Assembly: GCA_028711655.1 (NCBI GenBank)
Contig: JAQTRU010000005.1
Coordinates: 1-43,357, forward strand
Source: Patescibacteria group bacterium
GTDB taxonomy: Bacteria > Patescibacteriota > Patescibacteriia > Patescibacteriales > JAQTRU01
Direction of reading: 5' to 3'
DNA length: 43,357 nt
Of this stretch, positions 13,198 through 20,322 are shown one piece after another (the first letter of the stretch is position 1; every line of letters begins with the position of its first letter). The position numbers and the translations under genes were made by a program. The notes beneath the pieces were generated by a model that searched no databases, was not told where the DNA came from, and worked only from the letters and a program-made list of their open reading frames with translations.

Positions 13198-14904
13198 CGA
13201 TTTTACGTCCACCAACTTCAACTGCACCTCGCTCCGGCAGTTAAAATTATTCTTTTCTATATAATAAACCATATCAACCATATCACCAATTTTAAAATCT
13301 TTCCATTCTTCGCTCCGGCCAAAAGCAACCGCCCAAAAACCGTTGAACCGAAATTTCACATGCTGGCCGTCTGCGCCCATATTCATAATATCTTTGATTT
13401 GAACGCCCTTGGTGAAAAATTTTGGCTGGGGATTGCCCTGTCCAAAAGGCAAAAATTTTTCTATGCCTCCAAATAATTTCTCATCTATTTCGTTCAAATT
13501 AAGCTCCGCTTCTATCTTTAATTTTGGCTGAAGATTTGTTTGCGACAATTCTCTCTTGGCCGCTTTCCGCATCTTAGCGATAAAATTATCCAAATTAGCA
13601 GAAAGCAGAGAAAAACCGCAAGCAGCCGGATGTCCGCCGTATTTCTCCAAAAATTTTTTAGCCTCCTCCAAGGCGGCCACAATATTAAATTCTTCAATGC
13701 TTCGGCCCGAACCTTTGTACCCGTCTCCGACTTCGGTAATTACTAAAACCGGACGGTAATATTTTTCGCAAAGCTTGCCGGCAACCAAGCCGATCACGCC
13801 TTCGTTCCAGGCTTCTTGCTCCTTCTCCCGCAAAGGGCAGACGCCAATAATAATATAATCCTCCTGTTTATTTTCCGCAATAATTTGCTTCTCTATTTCT
13901 TCCATTATTTCTTCGGTAATTCTTTGGCGGTCAATATTTTTTTTGCTAAGTTTTATTGCTAGGTCTTCCGCCTCTTTCTTATCCTTGGTAACCAGCAAGC
14001 CAAAAGCGGTATTGGCATGTTCCATGCGCCCGGCGGCATTAAGCCGGGGACCAAGTTGAAATCCTATATTCCAAGATTCAAGATTCCCCCTAATTTGGGC
14101 CGCTTCTATTAATTTTCGCAAACCCAATCTTGAAGTTTTATTCAGAACTTTAAGCCCCTCTTTTACCAATATTCTATTTTCGCCCAAAAGATTTACGCAA
14201 TCCGCGACTGTGCCGATTGCCACTAGGTCAAGAGTCCGTTCTTTGAGTTTTGTTTTTTTCTCCTCCGGCAGTTTGGACTTGGCTATTATGGCGGAAACCA
14301 ATTTATAGGCCACGCCCACGCCGGCCAAATCTTTAGATGGATATCTTTCATCCCTGACATTAGGATTAATTATGAGGCAATCCGGTAAATTCTCTTTTTC
14401 CGGAGCGGCATGGTGGTCGGTAATAATAATGTCCAGCCCTTTTTTCTTAATATACCCGACTTCTTCTTTGTCGCGGATGCCTCCGTCCACGGTAATAATA
14501 AGCTTGATGTTACCCTTTATAAACTCATCAATCGCTTTCCTGTTAAGCCCGTACCCCTCGCTCACCCGATCCGGTATATAAACCTCCGCTTGCGCTTTGA
14601 GGATTTTCAAAACTTCCGCCAAAAGAGCGGAAGAAGTAACTCCGTCTGCGTCGTAGTCCCCATAAACCAAAATTTTATTTTGTTCTCTAATATGTTTAAT
14701 TATCAATTCAACAGCCGCCTCCATGTCTTTAAATAAAAATGGATCGGAAATTTTGGAAAAATCAGAATCTAAAAAATTTTCAATCGCTTCCTTTTCTTTT
14801 AGGCCGCGGTTAAAAAGCAATTGCAAAACAACCCGATTATAGCCAGGGTATTTACTTATGAATTCATCTTTAATTTTCGGCACCACTTGCCAAATTTTTT
14901 CCAT
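13186..14904 (-). CDS. recJ: Single-stranded-DNA-specific exonuclease RecJ
   Basis: A 5'-3' exonuclease on single-stranded DNA used in recombination and repair. The 572-aa protein has the DHH phosphoesterase motifs ILVYGDYDADGVTSS (D83, D85, D87), LIITVDGG (D140) and IITDHHAAP (D163, H164, H165), the LGPRLNAAGRM segment, a DHHA1 domain (GVIGLVAGKLCEKYYRPVLV ... YGGHPAACGFSL) and the C-terminal OB-like region (FLPFGQGNPQPKF). The last four residues (SHNA) come from the CGTTATG array. ATG at 14904 lies 9 bases after the stop of a 32-aa membrane ORF, suggesting cotranscription. Confidence 0.96.
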   Translation of the reverse strand: MEKIWQVVPKIKDEFISKYPGYNRVVLQLLFNRGLKEKEAIENFLDSDFSKISDPFLFKDMEAAVELIIKHIREQNKILVYGDYDADGVTSSALLAEVLKILKAQAEVYIPDRVSEGYGLNRKAIDEFIKGNIKLIITVDGGIRDKEEVGYIKKKGLDIIITDHHAAPEKENLPDCLIINPNVRDERYPSKDLAGVGVAYKLVSAIIAKSKLPEEKKTKLKERTLDLVAIGTVADCVNLLGENRILVKEGLKVLNKTSRLGLRKLIEAAQIRGNLESWNIGFQLGPRLNAAGRMEHANTAFGLLVTKDKKEAEDLAIKLSKKNIDRQRITEEIMEEIEKQIIAENKQEDYIIIGVCPLREKEQEAWNEGVIGLVAGKLCEKYYRPVLVITEVGDGYKGSGRSIEEFNIVAALEEAKKFLEKYGGHPAACGFSLLSANLDNFIAKMRKAAKRELSQTNLQPKLKIEAELNLNEIDEKLFGGIEKFLPFGQGNPQPKFFTKGVQIKDIMNMGADGQHVKFRFNGFWAVAFGRSEEWKDFKIGDMVDMVYYIEKNNFNCRSEVQLKLVDVKSHNA

Positions 14905-14913
14905 ATATTTAAA

Positions 14914-15012
14914 TTACATCAAGGCTAGGCCGACCGTCCAGATTACCATGGAAAGAATTATCATCACCGATATAATCATCCAAACAATTTTTATTATTTT
15001 GCGTTGTTTCAT
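14914..15012 (-). CDS. Small single-pass membrane protein, 32 aa
   Basis: ATG at 15012-15010 opens a 32-codon frame (starts MKQRKIIKIVWMIISVMIIL, ends WTVGLALM) with TAA at 14916-14914. A positively charged N-terminus precedes one hydrophobic helix of about 22 residues, so the C-terminus would be outside. Small proteins with this plan are common beside recJ-like genes in related genomes to my recollection, but I cannot verify that here. No Shine-Dalgarno sequence. The position, 9 bases before recJ, suggests one transcript. Confidence 0.5.
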   Translation of the reverse strand: MKQRKIIKIVWMIISVMIILSMVIWTVGLALM

Positions 15013-15058
15013 ATGTTATACACGAAATTAACGAATAAACACGAAAGGACGAATTCGC

Positions 15059-15496
15059 TTACTCATCCTCTCTGCGCTTACCGGTTATTCCTATGTGTTT
15101 ATGATCATTAGTAAGAACTACTCTTTTAATGTATAATTTTGGGCTTCTGAAATTAACAAAAATTCCGAGCTCAAAATCACTTACTTTTAAATAACTATAT
15201 ATCTGGTCCACAAAATTCCTTGGAATTATATCAACTGCTTTTACTTCTAAAATTATCTTATTCTCAATAATAAAATCCGGCTTATAAGCTCCGATGATTC
15301 TGCCTGTTAATGGCGAATAAATGTTGATGCTGACTTCTCTCTTATATTTAATCCCATACTTTTGCAGCAATTCCTCAATAATATTACAGTAGACTTTCTC
15401 TTTATGCCCTGGGCCATATATTTTTCTGGCCTCTATTAATATACCCTGAACCTTATAACTTAACTCCTTATATATTATTTCCCCTCCTTGATACAT
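15059..15496 (-). CDS. GxxExxY family protein (PD-(D/E)xK nuclease-like)
   Basis: The 145-aa protein has the namesake motif in GPGHKEKVYCNIIEELL (G-x2-E-x2-Y) and the nuclease-like core KPDFIIENKIILEVKAV, followed by QIYSYLKVSDFELGIFVNF. These features match the GxxExxY family, whose members are related to PD-(D/E)xK nucleases and have no settled role; they are often seen near repeats and structured RNA or rRNA insertions. The start ATG at 15496 is followed within the ORF by a GGAGGGG stretch, but no later start codon fits it, so I keep 15496. Confidence 0.92.
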   Translation of the reverse strand: MYQGGEIIYKELSYKVQGILIEARKIYGPGHKEKVYCNIIEELLQKYGIKYKREVSINIYSPLTGRIIGAYKPDFIIENKIILEVKAVDIIPRNFVDQIYSYLKVSDFELGIFVNFRSPKLYIKRVVLTNDHKHIGITGKRREDE

Positions 15497-15566
15497 ATTT
15501 TATCATTTATTAAATTATGAAGACATCATTCGTTTTTTTCGTATTTTTTCGTTCTCTTCGTGTCTT

Positions 15567-17408
15567 TTATCTTTTTAAAATCTTCACAAACGCTTCCGGC
15601 GGAATTTCCACGCTTCCCTTGCCGGCCGCCATCATTTTCTTTTTTCCCTTTTTCTGCTTTTCCAATAACTTCCTTTTTCGGCTCACGTCTCCGCCGTAAA
15701 GTTTGGCTGTAACATCTTTGCGCATAGCCGATAATCTTTCCGCGGCAATAACTTTTCCGCCGATTGAGGCCTGCAATTTCAAAACAAACATCTGTTTGGG
15801 CAAAGATTCTTTTAAGGTTTCCACAATCTTCTTGCCTTCCCGAAAAGCTTCATCGCGATAAACAATCATTGATAGAGCCTCCACCGGCTCTTCGGCCACT
15901 AAAATATCCAACTTTACCACATCGGCCGAACGATAATCCAAATAATCATAGTTGATAGAAGCGTATCCGGAGCTGATACTTTTTATTTTATCATAAAAAT
16001 CTGTCAAAATTGCGGCCATCGGTATTTCGTAATGAAGAATAACCGTGTCTTTTTCCAAATATTCCGTATTCTTATAAATTCCTCTTTTGCTTTGGACCAA
16101 TTTCATGACCGCGCCCATATAATCTTTCGGGGCAACAACGTCCAAAAATACCCAAGGTTCTTCCACCTCCTTTATTTCCGCCTGGTCCGGCAATCTCTGC
16201 GGGGTGCGGATAATTATTTCTTCGCCGTTCGTTTTTTGGACCTTATAGGCTACGCTCGGCAAAGTTACAATTAAAGATAAATTATATTCCCGCCGCAACC
16301 TTTCCTGAAAAATCTCTAAGTGCAGAAGGCCCAAAAATCCGCAGCGAAAACCAAAGCCCAGAGCTTCGGAGCGTTCCGGCTCATAGGCCAAGGCGGCGTC
16401 GTTTAATTTTAATTTTTCCATGGCTTCCCGCAAATCCTGAAAATCGCTGCCTTCACGAGGGAAAACTCCGGCAAAAACCATCGGCTTTACTTCTTTATAC
16501 CCATGCAGAGGTTTTAATTCTTCATTCTTAAATCTTAAATCTGAAATCGTCACGGTATCTCCCACCCGGCATTCGCTGACATTTTTAAAACCGGTTATAA
16601 TATAGCCGATTTCTCCGGCTTTCAAACTGCCCGTAGATTTATATTCCGGTTTAAAAATGCCAACATCCAAAGCTTCGCTTTTTGCTCCTGTCGCTATTAA
16701 AAAAATTTTATCTCCTTTTTTTATTTCTCCGTCCATAACCCGGACATGCGCGACCACTCCCCGGTATTCATCATAATTGGAATCAAAAATCAAGGCTCGT
16801 AGAGACGCATGATTATGCGTCTCCGGCGCCGGCACGCGGCTAACCACCGCTTCTAATATTTCTTCCACCCCCTGACCGGTTTTACCGGAAGATAAAATTA
16901 TTTCTTCCTCCGGGCAACCGATTAATTTTATAATTTCTTCTTTTGTTTTGGCTACATCCGCCGCCGGCAAATCTATTTTATTAACCACCGGAATAATAAC
17001 CAAATTTTGTTCTATAGCCAAAAAAAGATTGGCCAGGGTCTGGGCCTGAATACCTTGAGTCGCGTCTACAAGTAAAACCGCTCCCTCCACCGCGGCCAAA
17101 GACCGGGAAACCTCATAAGAAAAATCAACATGCCCTGGGGTATCAATCAGATTTAAAATATAAACCTCTTTCTCCTCTGACTTCTTACTTTCCTGTCCCG
17201 CCTTGGCGGTGATTACTTCATAATTCATCGTCACGGGTTGTAGTTTGATTGTTATTCCTCTTTCCCTTTCTATATCCATCCTGTCCAACAACTGCTCTTT
17301 CATTTTCCTTTTTTCAACCGTTCCGGTAATTTCCAGCATCCTATCGGCCAAGGTTGATTTACCGTGGTCAATATGCGCTATTATACAAAAATTACGAATA
17401 TTGTTCAT
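15567..17408 (-). CDS. lepA: Elongation factor 4 (LepA), ribosomal back-translocase
   Basis: A GTPase that acts on stalled or mistranslocated ribosomes. The 613-aa protein from ATG 17408 (MNNIRNFCIIAHIDHGKST) has G1 AHIDHGKST, DTPGHVDF, NKIDLP, a domain II, GFRCGFLGLLHLEIFQERL and the LepA-specific C-terminal domain (LYGGDVSRKRKLLEKQKKGKK). I prefer this start to the TTG at 17423. Two repeats lie in the coding region: the 25-base palindromic unit at 17192-17216 (loop before ILNLIDTPGH, read as VITAKAGQ) and TTAAATC-type words at 16515-16547 (coding ISDLRFKNEELK), both in surface-loop positions and in frame. Confidence 0.97.
   Translation of the reverse strand: MNNIRNFCIIAHIDHGKSTLADRMLEITGTVEKRKMKEQLLDRMDIERERGITIKLQPVTMNYEVITAKAGQESKKSEEKEVYILNLIDTPGHVDFSYEVSRSLAAVEGAVLLVDATQGIQAQTLANLFLAIEQNLVIIPVVNKIDLPAADVAKTKEEIIKLIGCPEEEIILSSGKTGQGVEEILEAVVSRVPAPETHNHASLRALIFDSNYDEYRGVVAHVRVMDGEIKKGDKIFLIATGAKSEALDVGIFKPEYKSTGSLKAGEIGYIITGFKNVSECRVGDTVTISDLRFKNEELKPLHGYKEVKPMVFAGVFPREGSDFQDLREAMEKLKLNDAALAYEPERSEALGFGFRCGFLGLLHLEIFQERLRREYNLSLIVTLPSVAYKVQKTNGEEIIIRTPQRLPDQAEIKEVEEPWVFLDVVAPKDYMGAVMKLVQSKRGIYKNTEYLEKDTVILHYEIPMAAILTDFYDKIKSISSGYASINYDYLDYRSADVVKLDILVAEEPVEALSMIVYRDEAFREGKKIVETLKESLPKQMFVLKLQASIGGKVIAAERLSAMRKDVTAKLYGGDVSRKRKLLEKQKKGKKKMMAAGKGSVEIPPEAFVKILKR
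16515..16547. repeat. TTAAATC-type repeat words inside lepA
   Basis: The string TTCATTCTTAAATCTTAAAT matches intergenic words at 12710-12740 and 11265-11290. In lepA it codes for the stretch ISDLRFKNEELK before PLHGYKEVKPMVF, where many LepA proteins have a shorter loop. Confidence 0.65.
17192..17216. repeat. GC-rich palindromic unit inside lepA
   Basis: Identical over 25 bases to 963-987 in leuS, but read in a different frame. Confidence 0.85.
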
Positions 17409-17511
17409 AAAAAACAAAAGCAATTTTTCTTGCTTTATAACTTTATAACTTTTTACTTTCTACTGATTTTATCTTATCTTTTTTTCTCCTTTTGGTCAAA
17501 TAGATAAACAA

Positions 17512-17546
17512 AGGGGTTCGACCCCCAAACTGGGGGTCGAACCCCT
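17512..17546. repeat. Perfect GC-rich hairpin downstream of dapB
   Basis: The 15-base arm AGGGGTTCGACCCCC (17512-17526) is exactly complementary to 17532-17546. There is no T-run. A hairpin with the same AGGGGTT/AACCCCT ends stands on the other side of dapB at 18548-18585. Confidence 0.85.
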
Positions 17547-17557
17547 AAACACTAAAT

Positions 17558-17584
17558 AAAAAAAGGCGAACATCTCTGTCCGCC
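17558..17584 (-). terminator. Intrinsic terminator of dapB
   Basis: On the minus strand the stem GGCGGAC (17584-17578) pairs with GTTCGCC (17571-17565) with one G-T pair, then a run of seven T. It follows the dapB stop by about 50 bases. Confidence 0.8.
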
Positions 17585-17634
17585 CTCATCCTAAAAGTCC
17601 TAAGAATCTCAAGAATCCCAAAGATCCTATCAAT

Positions 17635-18435
17635 TCACCGCAGGCCCAGAACATCCTGCATGTCGTAAAGACCGGATATCTGCCCTACGATCCACAGGGC
17701 CGCCCGAATTGCGCCTTGGGCAAAAGCGTCGCGGGAACCGACACGGCTGGTAAATTCAAGCCGCTCACCGGCTCCGGCAAAAAATACCGTATGGTCGCCG
17801 ACAACATCCCCGGCCCGCAAAGAGTGAACACCAATTTCTTTATCCGGCCGCTCGCCGATCATTCCTTGACGACCATGACGAAAAACTTCTTCCGGATCCC
17901 AGCCTCTGACCTCGGCGATAATCTCCGCTAGCCTCTTAGCGGTGCCACTGGGAGAATCCTTTTTGCGCCGATGATGAATCTCCATAATTTCAGGGTCAAA
18001 ACCTTCGCCCAGAATGGATGCGGCTCTTTCGGTCAACCAAAAAAGAAGGTTTACCCCGAGGCTGAAATTCGGCGCCAAGACGCAGGGCACGCATTCGGCA
18101 ACCTGCCGAAGATAGGACATATCCTGTTCATTCAGGCTGGTTGAACCGATTACCATCGGCTTCTCCTGGCCGACGACCAGGGCGGCGTTGGCCATAAACG
18201 ATTCCTTACCACTTACGTCAATGACAACGTCAGACGAAGCAATAACCGAGGGCAGGTCGTCAGAATCCCGGGGAGTAAAAAAAATCTTCGTTCCCGGAAT
18301 CGGAAAATCCGTCAGCTTTTCTGCCCTTTCAACTGCTCCGGCCAGCTCAATTCCGCCAGTGGCATTGACCGCCTTAACAATTTGGCTTCCCATTCTGCCG
18401 GCCGCGCCAAACACAGTTACCTTTACAGTTTCCAC
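17635..18435 (-). CDS. dapB: 4-hydroxy-tetrahydrodipicolinate reductase
   Basis: Reduces hydroxy-tetrahydrodipicolinate with NAD(P)H in the lysine/diaminopimelate pathway. From GTG at 18435 the protein has 266 aa, a normal length, with the Rossmann motif FGAAGRMG and the catalytic stretch EIMEIHHRRKKDSPSGTA, which contains the general-acid His and Lys of the family. The GTG start is chosen because AAAAGGAG lies 7 bases upstream and the protein then begins as expected (METVKVTVFG); the longer frame to 18495 is unlikely. Hand counts on sampled 60-base rows give 52-60% GC, against about 37-50% for neighbours. No other lysine pathway gene is in the window. Both flanks carry AGGGGTT hairpins, suggesting transfer as a unit. 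Confidence 0.94.
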   Translation of the reverse strand: METVKVTVFGAAGRMGSQIVKAVNATGGIELAGAVERAEKLTDFPIPGTKIFFTPRDSDDLPSVIASSDVVIDVSGKESFMANAALVVGQEKPMVIGSTSLNEQDMSYLRQVAECVPCVLAPNFSLGVNLLFWLTERAASILGEGFDPEIMEIHHRRKKDSPSGTAKRLAEIIAEVRGWDPEEVFRHGRQGMIGERPDKEIGVHSLRAGDVVGDHTVFFAGAGERLEFTSRVGSRDAFAQGAIRAALWIVGQISGLYDMQDVLGLR

Positions 18436-18442
18436 TGTCTTT

Positions 18443-18450
18443 CTCCTTTT
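18443..18450 (-). promoter_or_regulatory. Strong Shine-Dalgarno sequence of dapB
   Basis: AAAAGGAG seven bases before GTG 18435. Most genes here lack such a site, so it both fixes the start and marks dapB as different. Confidence 0.8.
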
Positions 18451-18547
18451 TATTAAATGGTGATAACCAACGGGCAACTTCGAAAAGAACATCAAATAAA
18501 ATTATCATTATATTAAAAATAAGTCAAGGACAAAAAGGGAGTTATAA

Positions 18548-18585
18548 AAGGGGTTTAGCCCCGAAGCTTCGGAGCTAAACCCCTT
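18548..18585. repeat. Long hairpin upstream of dapB
   Basis: Arms AAGGGGTTTAGC (18548-18559) and GCTAAACCCCTT (18574-18585) enclose the palindrome CCGAAGCTTCGG, with a single C/A mismatch between. It is followed by CCTAAGAATC and TTAATTC repeat words to 18668. Confidence 0.85.
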
Positions 18586-18669
18586 ATCCCAAGAATCCTA
18601 AGAATCCTAAAAATCTTAAGAATCCCACTTATAATCATTTAATCATTCTTAATTCTTAATTCTTAATTC
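18586..18669. repeat. Repeat-word tail after murJ
   Basis: Tandem AAGAATCCT (9-base) variants at about 18592-18625 and TTAATTC heptamers (three copies, about 18648-18668) run up to the murJ stop codon. No gene is visible. Confidence 0.75.
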
Positions 18670-20322
18670 CTAAATTCCCCGCGCTTCCCCCTGATCCTCG
18701 GTCGTCACTTTCTTTAAGGGCTGGCGGCAAAGCTTGCATTTAATCGGCGTCCAGATAGCCATAAACTCTTCACTACGAAGTAGCGAGCAGACGGCGGCAT
18801 AAATAAATATGCCGGCTATGCCAGCAACCGCACCCTGAGTTAAAACTCCCCAAAATTTGGCCATATCAACAAAGAACCCGACCAACATTTTCATGCCCTG
18901 GACCGTAATGCCGCAAGCCAAAGCCGCGGCGGAAAACTTTATCACCGCCACCAAAATTTTCATCTCATCCATATTGCCAAGAGAGAACCGCAGAGCCAGC
19001 CAAAGAAGAACAAAATTAAGTATGGAAGCCAGGGAAAAAGCCAAGGCCAAACCTTCTACTCCCAATCTCCTGGCCAGCCACAAAGACAGGGCCACATTTA
19101 TAACAGCGGAAAACAAACCGATAAAAAAGGGAGTTTTTGAATCATGCCGGGCGTAAAACACCCGCACCAAAAGCGGCAGGGAGGCTTGAGCGAAAAGGGA
19201 CAGCGAGAAAAAACCCAAAGTATTCATGGTTAAAACCGTGTCTTCCCAGTCAAAAAGGCCGGTGCCCAAAATAACGCGGATAATTTGGGCCCGCAAGGTA
19301 ATCAAAAGAACCGTGGACGGAACGATAAAAAATAAAATCTGGCGCAAGGTGGAAGAAAAACTCTCCACTAGGTCTTTTTTGGAAAAAGCCGCGGCGGAAA
19401 GAGAGGGAAAAGCGGCAATGGCGAAAGAAATGCCGAAAATACCGATTGGGAAAGATTGCAAATTATTGGCTAAATTAAAAATTGTCAAAGAGCCGACGAC
19501 CAAAGTGGAAGCGATAATTGTAATCACGACCAAGTTTATCTGGGAAATAGCCAAACTCATTGTCCTCGGCGCCATCATAACCCCGATTTTCCTCAAATCC
19601 TTATTTTTAAAGTCAATCTTCAAACTATGCCTGAAACCTAGGGCGACTGCGGTCGGCAACTGAATCAGCATATGGAGCAAAGCGCCCAAAACTACGCCCC
19701 AGGCCAGGCCGTAGATTCCCCAAACCGGCACAAAATACAAAGCGCCGATGATAATCCCGAAGTTGTACATTATCGGCGCCAGGGAATAAACGAAAAATCT
19801 TTTGAATGATTGCAAAATTCCGCCCAAGACCGAAGAGATCCCCAAAAATAAAGGAGACAAAAACATTATTTGGGTCAAACTGGCGGTTAAAGCTTGCTTT
19901 TCCGCGGAAAAACCCGGGGCGATTACTCTGGTAAGGTGGGGGGCAAAAATAACTCCCAGGCCGCAAAGGGCCAAGAGGCCCAAGATTAAAATATTCAAAA
20001 CATTGCTGGCCAGTTCCCAGGCTTTCTTATTTTCCTTGCCCGGGAAAAAACCAACAATTTTCTCCAACGGATTCTTGAGAAGGCCGACGAAAATAGGAAT
20101 AAACCCGGCGGACAAAGCGCCCAAAACCAATAAATTAAAAATTAAATCCGGGATCCGAAAGGCGGCGTAATAAACGTCCAAAGTTTCGCCGGCGCCGAAT
20201 TGACCGGCCAAAATCCGGTCGCGAAAAACACCCAAAAAACGGCTGACCAGGGACGAAGCCCCGACTAAGCCGGCCGCGACAGTTATATTATTTATTTGTC
20301 CGCCAAACAAACGTTTAATCAT
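18670..20322 (-). CDS. murJ: Lipid II flippase MurJ
   Basis: Flips the peptidoglycan precursor lipid II across the inner membrane. The 550-aa polytopic protein begins with the family N-terminus (NITVAAGLVGASSLVSRFLGVFRDRILAGQFGAG ... YYAAFRIPDLIFNLLVLGAL) and has about 14 hydrophobic segments; FARHDSKTPF-type loop VFYARHDSKTPFFIGL is also typical. After the last helix there is a short soluble tail with CKLCRQP. Its ATG overlaps the stop of the upstream synthetase-GNAT gene by four bases, so translation is coupled. That pairing of a flippase with acetyl-CoA metabolism has no obvious functional logic. Confidence 0.95.
   Translation of the reverse strand: MIKRLFGGQINNITVAAGLVGASSLVSRFLGVFRDRILAGQFGAGETLDVYYAAFRIPDLIFNLLVLGALSAGFIPIFVGLLKNPLEKIVGFFPGKENKKAWELASNVLNILILGLLALCGLGVIFAPHLTRVIAPGFSAEKQALTASLTQIMFLSPLFLGISSVLGGILQSFKRFFVYSLAPIMYNFGIIIGALYFVPVWGIYGLAWGVVLGALLHMLIQLPTAVALGFRHSLKIDFKNKDLRKIGVMMAPRTMSLAISQINLVVITIIASTLVVGSLTIFNLANNLQSFPIGIFGISFAIAAFPSLSAAAFSKKDLVESFSSTLRQILFFIVPSTVLLITLRAQIIRVILGTGLFDWEDTVLTMNTLGFFSLSLFAQASLPLLVRVFYARHDSKTPFFIGLFSAVINVALSLWLARRLGVEGLALAFSLASILNFVLLWLALRFSLGNMDEMKILVAVIKFSAAALACGITVQGMKMLVGFFVDMAKFWGVLTQGAVAGIAGIFIYAAVCSLLRSEEFMAIWTPIKCKLCRQPLKKVTTEDQGEARGI

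Noticed and set aside
13174-13476. Plus-strand ORF starting in the heptamer array
   Set aside because: It is antisense to recJ and starts inside the repeat; no family features.
17409-17423. TTG starts giving longer LepA, LeuS and RpoB proteins
   Set aside because: The added residues are not part of the families, and an ATG with the canonical N-terminus lies just downstream in each.
17512-17546. tRNA T-arm or tRNA fragment (GGGGTTCGACCCC)
   Set aside because: It is a perfect symmetrical hairpin with no acceptor, D-arm or anticodon arm nearby.
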